Shown here one piece after another: positions 7,841 through 12,519 of a DNA stretch of 12,519 nt. The translations under genes and the position numbers were made by a program. Numbering within the stretch: position 1 is the first letter of the stretch; the number at the start of each line of letters is the position of its first letter. Under the pieces are notes generated by a model, which did no database searches, was not told where the DNA came from, and saw only the letters and a program-made list of their open reading frames with translations. The stretch lies in NCBI GenBank assembly GCA_016278585.1, contig JADQBO010000023.1, forward strand, positions 1-12,519. Direction: 5' to 3'. This DNA comes from Desulfosporosinus sp. Its GTDB lineage: Bacteria > Bacillota > Desulfitobacteriia > Desulfitobacteriales > Desulfitobacteriaceae.

Positions 7841-7886
7841 ACGAAGCAAACTCCTCCTTGTGATGATCTATATATACTTACTTTAT

Positions 7887-7916
7887 ATTATATGCAGTAC
7901 ATTTCATGCCTGTCAA
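7887..7916 (-). promoter_or_regulatory. Consensus sigma-A promoter of yabR
   Basis: Minus strand TTGACA (7916-7911), an 18-base spacer, TATAAT (7892-7887). Both hexamers are perfect, and TGC precedes the -10, close to an extended -10. It lies in the 100-bp gap after divIC, about 45 bases upstream of the yabR start. This should be a strong constitutive promoter. Confidence 0.88.
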
Positions 7917-7940
7917 GGTTAAGAAGACTAATGTTGAGTA

Positions 7941-8252
7941 CTAATTCTTGGGAGAAATGAGAATTTCACCTTGTTTTACAAGCCCTAACTGCTCCCGGGC
8001 CAACTGTTCAATGTAACTTGGGGTGTTCAACCGAATAATCTCATCCTTAAGAAGTTTCTCTTGTTGAATTAATTTAACCTTTTCCTGATTCAATTGGGCT
8101 AATTGTCCTTCAACCTGAGACCGGAGTTTCCATATCTGCCATGCTGAGCTTCCGACGATTGCCATAATTGCACATAGCATAAGGATAGAACTACGACGAG
8201 TTCGGACCCTTTGATGATTCTTAGAGTTAATCTTTAGACGAGTCCTCTTCAT
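7941..8252 (-). CDS. divIC: Septum formation initiator, FtsB/DivIC family
   Basis: DivIC is a small bitopic division protein that forms a complex with FtsL and DivIB at the septum. The 103-residue protein has a short basic cytoplasmic tail (1-20), one membrane helix (about 22-40), an extracytoplasmic coiled coil (about 43-76), and the family's conserved end YIEQLAREQLGLVKQGE. The ATG at 8252 is five bases after AGAGAGGA, which lies inside the upstream helix-turn-helix gene. The two reading frames overlap by 26 bases, which points to translational coupling. Position before yabR and after yabQ matches divIC of B. subtilis, so I prefer divIC over the generic ftsB name. No terminator is visible downstream. 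Confidence 0.9.
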   Translation of the reverse strand: MKRTRLKINSKNHQRVRTRRSSILMLCAIMAIVGSSAWQIWKLRSQVEGQLAQLNQEKVKLIQQEKLLKDEIIRLNTPSYIEQLAREQLGLVKQGEILISPKN

Positions 8253-8469
8253 CCGATTCCTCTCTTCCTAAACCAAGTTCCCCACCGGGAATAATACATA
8301 CAACTTCGTACCCTTTGCTTCTTCCACGTGTTAAAAGTGTTGCCACAGAACTCTGACTGAGCTGAAGTCGTTTCGCGATATCCTCCAGCGAATTTCCACT
8401 TTCCTTGAGAATGACTGCTTGGCGTTCCCTAAAACTAAGTTTTTCCAAGCCCCGAATTTCTAGTTGCAC
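8227..8469 (-). CDS. Small helix-turn-helix protein, sigma-70 region 4-like
   Basis: This is an 80-residue protein, not recognised as a named gene. Residues about 11-53 read as a sigma-region-4 or Tfx-like helix-turn-helix: LSFRERQAVIL, then NSLEDIAKRLQLSQSSVATLL, with the basic stretch TRGRSKG. The C-terminus is strikingly acidic (EESDEEDSSKD). There is no sigma region 2, so it is more likely a DNA-binding regulator or anti/co-sigma-like factor than a sigma factor; that is inference. The start is uncertain. I chose GTG at 8469, nine bases after an AAGGG site. A longer reading from GTG at 8529 has no ribosome site and would translate through the repeat array. It overlaps divIC by 26 bases and shares its promoter, so a link to division or sporulation timing is plausible. 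Confidence 0.75.
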   Translation of the reverse strand: MQLEIRGLEKLSFRERQAVILKESGNSLEDIAKRLQLSQSSVATLLTRGRSKGYEVVCIIPGGELGLGREESDEEDSSKD

Positions 8470-8492
8470 AGTGGCACGCCCTTGCTCAAAAG

Positions 8493-8558
8493 TTATACAC
8501 AAAGTGTGGATAGTTTGTGGACAAATCACCTACAAACTTTGTACAAACTATTTACAAA
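8493..8558. repeat. Six-unit 11-bp phased array with DnaA-box-like 9-mers
   Basis: Read on the minus strand, 11-base units begin at 8558, 8547, 8536, 8525, 8514 and 8503. Five start TTTGT and one starts ACTAT. Within them are TTGTCCACA (8524-8516) and CTATCCACA (8513-8505), each one mismatch from the DnaA box TTATNCACA, and an exact match TTATACACA on the plus strand (8493-8501). The array lies just downstream of the predicted promoter for the helix-turn-helix/divIC operon. Confidence 0.8.
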
Positions 8559-8575
8559 GCTTAAAGGGTAACTCC

Positions 8576-8604
8576 ATTATAGTCACTCCCCATTAAGGAA
8601 TCAA
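8576..8604 (-). promoter_or_regulatory. Probable sigma-A promoter of the helix-turn-helix/divIC operon
   Basis: Minus strand TTGATT (8604-8599), exactly 17 bases, then a perfect TATAAT (8581-8576). It sits between the yabQ stop and the phased array. The transcription start would fall about 8570-8568, placing the array in the transcribed leader. Confidence 0.75.
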
Positions 8605-8619
8605 GCCCTCTGGAAAATT

Positions 8620-9126
8620 TTAACCATTTGTTCTAGGTGGTAAGAGTTCCTTCCACCACTCTCTTAGCCTCCTTTCGATACGCATGATCCGCTCAAATAG
8701 AGTAACTTCAGTTATCCTAAAAAGCAGCAGACTAAACCAGCGCAACAATGCATAGGGCGGTCTCATAATTAGTATCAAACCTCTAACTGGAATCTTGACA
8801 CCTCTGTAAATAAGGTTTGTAAGAAAAGACAGAAATTTATAAAGCCCGAAAAAAAATCTTAAGGAAAAACGACTTAATAGTTTTAGGTATAGCACTAAGC
8901 CCAGTAAACTACCCCAAACTATATACAAGCGAAAGTCTAGCGCATTTGCTTTTTCAAAAAAGATAAAGAGAATAGCCATGGCTATCAAAGAAAAGAGCAA
9001 ATCTCCTATAAAGGTAAAAATTCGTCCCCAGTTTTGCCAGCTACGAAAAGAGCGATAAAAGTCAAAAACTACCCCCACAATTACTCCAGCAAGAATTATC
9101 CAGAAAAACGTCTCGAATTCTGAAAT
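8620..9126 (-). CDS. yabQ: Spore cortex biosynthesis protein YabQ, probable ATT start
   Basis: YabQ is a sporulation membrane protein needed for spore cortex formation in B. subtilis, where it is made in the mother cell under sigma-E. The reading gives 168 residues. It has a first hydrophobic stretch ending in the family signature GVVFDFYRSF (about 17-27), further membrane segments at about 37-57 and 66-82, and a basic, aromatic C-terminal half. No ATG, GTG or TTG exists between the upstream in-frame stop and a GTG at 9078. Starting at that GTG would remove the first membrane helix. An ATT at 9126 lies exactly seven bases after AGGAGG and restores the helix, so I take ATT as the start. The GTG, with a GGAG five bases upstream, remains an alternative giving 152 residues. 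It probably forms an operon with yabP. Confidence 0.82.
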   Translation of the reverse strand: MSEFETFFWIILAGVIVGVVFDFYRSFRSWQNWGRIFTFIGDLLFSLIAMAILFIFFEKANALDFRLYIVWGSLLGLVLYLKLLSRFSLRFFFGLYKFLSFLTNLIYRGVKIPVRGLILIMRPPYALLRWFSLLLFRITEVTLFERIMRIERRLREWWKELLPPRTNG

Positions 9127-9133
9127 TGTTCTT

Positions 9134-9139
9134 CCTCCT
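9134..9139 (-). promoter_or_regulatory. Ribosome binding site deciding the yabQ start
   Basis: A consensus AGGAGG on the minus strand inside a purine-rich stretch. It is seven bases before ATT 9126 and over fifty bases before GTG 9078. No ATG, GTG or TTG lies in the yabQ frame at a usable distance. Confidence 0.65.
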
Positions 9140-9182
9140 CTCTCCTTCCTTCTTTTTTCAGACTATGGAGGATCATTTATTC

Positions 9183-9461
9183 TCAACGGAATACCCGGTT
9201 CAAAAATCCTCGACGTGAAGCATCGCTCGGATTACGATGATAGATTAAAGCAGAAATAGACCCTTGAAGATCCACTAACCCTTCCTCAAGATTGAGCATC
9301 TTAATACCTAATTGATCCCCTTTGACACTTAATATTCCAAGTTTAGTTTCAAGAATAATTTCTTTGGGGTCAAAGGACTGAACTTTTTGAACCCCTGTCA
9401 ATTCAATGAGTTCTCGATTTTCCATGACAAGGCGATGTCCTTTGGAAATTTTATCGATCAT
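9183..9461 (-). CDS. yabP: Sporulation protein YabP
   Basis: This is a 92-residue protein of the YabP family, which is sporulation-specific and, with YabQ, is transcribed in the mother cell by sigma-E in B. subtilis. Its molecular role is not well defined. Typical features are the early block HRLVMENRELIELTGV (9-24), FDPKEIILET (30-39), LGILSVKGDQL (41-51) and a closing Arg-rich tail. It is a soluble, beta-rich small protein with no signal peptide. The ATG at 9461 follows AGGGGGA. The stop is 56 bases before yabQ, with no terminator between, so the two probably form one operon. I did not find a convincing sigma-E promoter in 9462-9597. Confidence 0.9.
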   Translation of the reverse strand: MIDKISKGHRLVMENRELIELTGVQKVQSFDPKEIILETKLGILSVKGDQLGIKMLNLEEGLVDLQGSISALIYHRNPSDASRRGFLNRVFR

Positions 9462-9597
9462 GCCCCATCCCCCTAACTGTTTTTCTTCTTATAACACTAT
9501 TCATCTTGCCCTTCCTTTAGACTAAGACTCAGTTTATTAGCACCCTACTCCATGCCTCTCCACTGTCATGCAAAAAGGACGACCGAACTTATTTAAT

Positions 9598-9636
9598 AAA
9601 AAAAGACAGAGTCTTTTATATCAAGACTCTGTCTTT
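9598..9636 (-). terminator. Rho-independent terminator overlapping the end of rqcP
   Basis: A 14-bp perfect stem (9623-9636 with 9602-9615), a 7-base loop, and seven T residues downstream on the minus strand. The first arm is coding sequence: the last codons of rqcP form it, and the stop codon (9623-9621) sits where the arm meets the loop. It isolates rqcP from the sporulation operon yabP-yabQ. Confidence 0.93.
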
Positions 9637-9884
9637 CGCTCATCTCTAATCAATTCATAGAGTGTTTGTGCTTCGTTGGCTTTCACACTATTTGGAGTCA
9701 ACAATACCTGAACTTCAATCACACGATTGGCAAATTCTAGCGTGATGCGATCCCCTATCTTAACTTCTGCTGAGGGTTTAGCCGTCCTTCCGTTAATTGA
9801 AATTTTCTCTCCGACACAAACATCTTTAGCAACCGTTCGACGCTTAACAAGTCGTGATACTTTTAAATATTTGTCAATACGCAT
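9621..9884 (-). CDS. rqcP: S4-domain ribosome quality control protein RqcP (YabO)
   Basis: RqcP (formerly YabO, Hsp15-like) binds the stalled 50S subunit with tRNA and RqcH, and supports C-terminal alanine tailing of stalled peptides. The 87-residue protein is almost entirely an S4 RNA-binding fold: MRIDKYLKVSRLVKRRTVAKD at the start (seen as an S4 helix pair), GEKISINGRTAKPSAEVKIGD (25-45 region), then ITLEFANRVIEVQVL. Length and position next to mazG/yabN agree with B. subtilis, except that hup separates them here. The ATG at 9884 follows AAGGTGGGG at good spacing. The 3' end of the gene forms part of the terminator stem. A TTGACT lies upstream, but no matching -10 was found, so the promoter is undefined. 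Confidence 0.93.
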   Translation of the reverse strand: MRIDKYLKVSRLVKRRTVAKDVCVGEKISINGRTAKPSAEVKIGDRITLEFANRVIEVQVLLTPNSVKANEAQTLYELIRDERKTES

Positions 9885-9969
9885 ATAACCCCACCTTAAG
9901 GAAAACTATAGCTCTAGCAGACCTAAGCCTGCACGGTTAAACAGAAAGTCAAAATTCAGCTTTGGATGC

Positions 9970-10012
9970 TCGCCAAGGATGGTGAGAAAGAACTTAACAC
10001 CATCCTTGGCGA
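9970..10012. repeat. Perfect 15-bp inverted repeat between hup and rqcP
   Basis: Arms 9970-9984 and 9998-10012 are perfectly complementary, with a 13-base A-rich (plus strand) loop. There is no T tract on either side, so it is not a standard terminator. It lies about 5-50 bases beyond the larger hup hairpin on the same strand. It could be a transcript-stabilising structure, a pause site or a dispersed repeat. The sequence alone does not tell which. Confidence 0.75.
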
Positions 10013-10017
10013 ACTCA

Positions 10018-10077
10018 GACTACCGATATACAAAATCAGGTTCCAGAAGAACCTGGAACCTGATTTTATCAGTAGTC
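10018..10077 (-). terminator. Large hairpin, likely hup terminator
   Basis: Inner perfect 14-bp stem, 10054-10067 with 10032-10045, 8-base loop. An outer 6-bp stem GACTAC/GTAGTC (10018-10023, 10072-10077) is separated by an asymmetric internal loop. The descending arm ends in TTTT on the minus strand. It starts eight bases after the hup stop. The short T run makes termination likely but perhaps incomplete. Confidence 0.75.
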
Positions 10078-10084
10078 CGAAGAC

Positions 10085-10360
10085 TCATTTTTGTACCGCG
10101 TCCTTAAGAGCCTTACCTGCCTTAAAACCTGGCACCTTCGCTGCAGGGATTTGGATTTCTTCTTTGGTTTGTGGATTTCTCCCAGTTCGTGCCGCACGAT
10201 CTTTTACTTCGAATGTCCCAAACCCAACTAGTTGGACTTTTTCACTTTGCGCCAACGATTCCTCGATCACTTCAAAAACAGCTTTGACTGCTTTTTCTGA
10301 ATCCTTCTTGGAGATGTCAGCTTTCTCCGCAACTGCGCTAACTAATTCAGCCTTATTCAA
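10085..10360 (-). CDS. hup: HU family DNA-binding protein
   Basis: HU is an abundant nucleoid protein that bends and compacts DNA and helps replication initiation and repair. The 91-residue protein matches the family from end to end: MNKAELVSAVAEKA at the start, the core VQLVGFGTFEV (42-52), and the DNA-binding arm RTGRNPQTKEEIQIPA (58-73) with the conserved intercalating proline of NPQT. The C-terminal helix AGKALKDAV is intact. The start codon is TTG (10360-10358), seven bases after AGGAGGG. No in-frame ATG is nearby, and the TTG start gives the exact family N-terminus. It lies between mazG and rqcP, which are adjacent in B. subtilis. A gap of 83 bases separates it from mazG, holding only a TATAAT-like -10. 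Confidence 0.97.
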   Translation of the reverse strand: MNKAELVSAVAEKADISKKDSEKAVKAVFEVIEESLAQSEKVQLVGFGTFEVKDRAARTGRNPQTKEEIQIPAAKVPGFKAGKALKDAVQK

Positions 10361-10395
10361 AATGAGTCCCTCCTAATAACTGATCTACTACGTAA

Positions 10396-10401
10396 ATTAT
10401 A
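10396..10401 (-). promoter_or_regulatory. Possible -10 element for hup
   Basis: A perfect TATAAT on the minus strand, 36 bases upstream of the hup TTG. No recognisable -35 hexamer lies 16-19 bases upstream, so this is only a candidate. Confidence 0.35.
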
Positions 10402-10443
10402 TTTCGCGATAAATACCTAATCTCCTGCTTTTTTTAGATTATA

Positions 10444-11904
10444 TTACATCATATTGCCACTTTTTTCTTGGGATTTTGCTTTCACCCAATAAAATTCCAT
10501 TTCATCAAGGGTAAGTTGTTCAAAGTTTAAACTTTTTTCTCTACTTAACTCTACCATTTTTAGGAAACGTCTTTGAAACTTATGTATAGTATCTCGTAAA
10601 ACCTCTTCAGTATCAAACGTCAAGAATCGAGATAAATTAACAATTGAAAATAGTAAATCCCCTAGTTCTTCACGAATTCCAACTCCGTCAGACAAAGCAC
10701 TTTCAAGCTCTTGTAATTCCTCTTGAACCTTTCCTAAAGGCCCTTTAAGATCTGACCAATCAAATCCTACCTTAGCCACTTTACGTTGAGTTGAAGAGGC
10801 CCACATAAGAGCTGGTAAGCCCTTAGGATCATTAAAGAAGTTTGTTAGCTTATCGTTCTCCTTCTCTTTTAGCTTAATTCGATCCCAAGTAATAATGACA
10901 TCATCCGCGGTTTCGGCCTTTTCCTCACCAAAAACATGAGGATGCCGACGTATCATTTTTTGAATAACCCCTCGAAGTACATCTTGAAGTTCGAACACAC
11001 TAGCCTCTGAGGCAATTTGAGCATGGAAAACAACTTGTAATAATAAGTCTCCCAACTCTTCGCACAAATTATACATATCTTTTTTCTCTATTGCATCAAG
11101 TACTTCATAGCTTTCTTCAATCAGATATTTCTTTAACGTATCATGTGTTTGATCCCTATCCCAGGCACACCCTCCCTCTGCACGCAAGGTCTCCATTACT
11201 TTGGCCAACTTGTTAAAAGAGACAACATCTGAGTTTGGTGGTAAGACGATCGTAGTCAAATGGTCAAATTCCCCATGATCCATCTCGTAAAGGGGAAGCT
11301 TGTCCACCTGCTCGAGGGCAGTGCCTAGAGCCTGGACTACATATACCCATGCATCATCCGGATAGGCATTCATAAGATCTAATTTTACGTCAGAGGCTAA
11401 CAGCTTATCATAGACTTGAGGAATAACAAGCCACTCCTGCCCCGTCAGTGCGACATTTTTAAGGCCATCATAGTTTCGTATGAGTACTCCCTTAATCGGA
11501 TCAAACTTTAAGGCTCTAAATATCTCATCCACAAAGCTCATGGCTGGATGAATCACAACCTTAAATTCCTGCGCAAGCTTTTCTTCAATAAGTTGAATAG
11601 TCCTTTCTGCAACCATGGGATGTCCAGGAACTGTATAGATGACCTCAAGACTCTTTTGCAATTCCTCACGCAACTGCTCTGTAATCCTTTCGTATACTTC
11701 CTCAAAGGAAGTCTCCGTGGCATAAATTTCGTCAAAGGATTCCATGTATACTCCCTCTGCCATCAAATCCTGAACACAAGGATGCTGGGATGTACGCGTA
11801 AAGACCTTTTTTGCACTGCATATCCTTCGGTAGCTTCCCAGGGTTAATTGGTCAAGGCCCCCAGGACCTAACCCAATAACATGAAGACATGACGACATGA
11901 TCAT
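10444..11904 (-). CDS. mazG: Fused tetrapyrrole methylase / MazG nucleoside triphosphate pyrophosphohydrolase (YabN type)
   Basis: This 486-residue fusion protein has an N-terminal SAM-dependent tetrapyrrole methylase-like domain (about 5-225), with VIGLGPGG (9-16) and the TVPGHPMVAE block (91-100). It is followed by two MazG modules. The first has EESYEVLDAIE (263-273) and EELGDLLLQVVFH (282-294), the metal-binding EExxE and ExxD pattern. The second has EELQELESAL and EELGDLLFSIVNLSRF (412-427). MazG hydrolyses NTPs to NMPs and pyrophosphate, probably removing aberrant nucleotides. The role of the methylase half is not known. B. subtilis YabN has the same architecture and neighbours. I place the start at ATG 11904, five bases after AGGAGG. 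The ATG two codons later (11898) is nearly as good, and an open extension to 11931 is not supported. Confidence 0.94.
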   Translation of the reverse strand: MIMSSCLHVIGLGPGGLDQLTLGSYRRICSAKKVFTRTSQHPCVQDLMAEGVYMESFDEIYATETSFEEVYERITEQLREELQKSLEVIYTVPGHPMVAERTIQLIEEKLAQEFKVVIHPAMSFVDEIFRALKFDPIKGVLIRNYDGLKNVALTGQEWLVIPQVYDKLLASDVKLDLMNAYPDDAWVYVVQALGTALEQVDKLPLYEMDHGEFDHLTTIVLPPNSDVVSFNKLAKVMETLRAEGGCAWDRDQTHDTLKKYLIEESYEVLDAIEKKDMYNLCEELGDLLLQVVFHAQIASEASVFELQDVLRGVIQKMIRRHPHVFGEEKAETADDVIITWDRIKLKEKENDKLTNFFNDPKGLPALMWASSTQRKVAKVGFDWSDLKGPLGKVQEELQELESALSDGVGIREELGDLLFSIVNLSRFLTFDTEEVLRDTIHKFQRRFLKMVELSREKSLNFEQLTLDEMEFYWVKAKSQEKSGNMM

Positions 11905-12056
11905 TTCACCTCCTAGGGGGTATTTTATCATAAACTATCTAATGGGCATAGAAGGCTTACTACCCGAGAGTTAAGGCGTAGCCAAGATCAGAGATCAAGT
12001 CGATTAGAGCATCTCCATGGATGGTTAAATGGCGTGATGTCCAGGTATTCCTGGAT

Positions 12057-12085
12057 AAAAAAATAAAGCGGTAGCACCGCTTTAT
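12057..12085 (-). terminator. Rho-independent terminator of spoVT
   Basis: Minus strand ATAAAGCGGT, GCT loop, ACCGCTTTAT, followed by seven T residues (12063-12057). It lies 12 bases after the spoVT stop. A further short hairpin (TCCAGG/CCTGGA, 12040-12055) follows directly. The 11905-12056 stretch before mazG shows no convincing promoter. Confidence 0.94.
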
Positions 12086-12097
12086 ATGTATGCTAAG

Positions 12098-12519
12098 TTA
12101 TTGTTCCATCTGCTTCGCTAAGAAAGCAGCTGCAGTTTCAACTAACTTAATCTCTAAGTCACCCATCTTCATGTTAGGTTCTTTGGACATTAGGATCACA
12201 GCACCTATTGGATCTCCTTGTGAAATAATCGGAGCGACGACTTCACTGGTAAACTTACAATCTTCATCCTCATTTTCAGGACAGGTTTTACAGGAGGTAT
12301 GTTCTCCGGCTGCTCCAATTTGGATCGTTTTTCTTTCCTCCATAGCTTGTTCTATGGAAGGTCCAATTGATTTGTTTAAATACTCTTTCTTTGATGCGCC
12401 AGCTACTGCGATAATTGTATCTCGGTCTGCAATACAAGTAATATGTCCAGTAGACTCGAATAACGAATCGGCATACTCTTTGGCAAATTCTCCTAACTCA
12501 CGGATCGGGGAATACTTTT
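12098..12519 (-). CDS. spoVT: Stage V sporulation protein T (3' part, start outside window)
   Basis: SpoVT is an AbrB-like transcription factor that tunes sigma-G-dependent genes in the forespore. The window holds the last 139 residues. The reading begins KYSPIRELGEFAKEYADSLF, the linker just after the AbrB DNA-binding domain, and continues through the GAF-like effector domain to the family ending VETAAAFLAKQMEQ. The frame is open to the edge, so the N-terminal roughly 50 residues lie to the right. The GAF domain has a cluster, HTSCKTCPENEDEDCKF (73-89 of the visible part), that I do not recall in the B. subtilis protein. No effector is known for SpoVT, and a metal or redox role here is speculative. 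An independent unit is suggested by the strong terminator right after the stop. Confidence 0.95.
   Translation of the reverse strand, partial: KYSPIRELGEFAKEYADSLFESTGHITCIADRDTIIAVAGASKKEYLNKSIGPSIEQAMEERKTIQIGAAGEHTSCKTCPENEDEDCKFTSEVVAPIISQGDPIGAVILMSKEPNMKMGDLEIKLVETAAAFLAKQMEQ

Noticed and set aside
8470..8529. Longer start (GTG 8529) for the helix-turn-helix protein
   Set aside because: No ribosome site, and it would translate through the phased array. The GTG at 8469 fits better, though not proven.
9966..10376. 136-codon plus-strand open frame covering hup
   Set aside because: It is the antisense of the clearly conserved hup gene and the adjoining hairpins, with no ribosome site or recognisable domain.
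11553..11735. 60-codon minus-strand frame inside mazG
   Set aside because: It is an alternative frame of the conserved methylase domain of the mazG fusion, without its own ribosome site.

Overview
The window looks like a chromosomal segment of an endospore-forming, anaerobic Firmicute, most likely of the Desulfosporosinus/Desulfitobacterium (Peptococcaceae) type. That placement is inference. It rests on an AT-leaning composition, strong AGGAGG ribosome-binding sites, sporulation genes (spoVT, yabP, yabQ, spoIIE), a formyl-tetrahydrofolate synthetase, and a gene order that follows the origin-proximal spoVT-to-ftsH block of Bacillus subtilis. Every gene I accept lies on the minus strand, so transcription runs from high to low coordinates. 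No tRNA, rRNA, transposase, CRISPR array or prophage gene was seen.

Layout in transcription order: spoVT (3' part only, cut by the right edge) with a strong terminator; mazG/yabN, a fused methylase-MazG protein; hup (HU) followed by two long hairpins; rqcP, whose last codons form one arm of its own terminator; yabP and yabQ (sporulation); a promoter and a phased repeat array; a small helix-turn-helix protein overlapping divIC; yabR (S1 domain) with its own consensus promoter and terminator; spoIIE with a long-spacer, Spo0A-type promoter; a palindrome-rich 370-bp gap; fhs; tilS; and ftsH (5' two thirds, cut by the left edge just inside the zinc-binding HEAGH motif).

The genes combine core informational functions (tilS, rqcP, hup, mazG), membrane quality control (ftsH), division (divIC) and the sporulation programme (spoVT, yabP, yabQ, spoIIE). 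In B. subtilis the same neighbourhood is co-inherited. The differences here are that fhs sits between spoIIE and tilS, hup sits between mazG and rqcP, a sigma-region-4-like small protein precedes divIC, and the hypoxanthine phosphoribosyltransferase gene usually found between tilS and ftsH is absent.

The most unusual signal is a 66-bp array of six 11-bp units, five beginning TTTGT on the minus strand, just downstream of the promoter for the helix-turn-helix/divIC operon. It contains one exact and two near-exact DnaA-box 9-mers. Other points of interest are a SpoIIE about 130 residues shorter than that of B. subtilis, a divergent Fhs with altered signature motifs, a cysteine cluster in the SpoVT GAF domain, a probable ATT start codon for yabQ, and a palindrome cluster around the fhs promoter.
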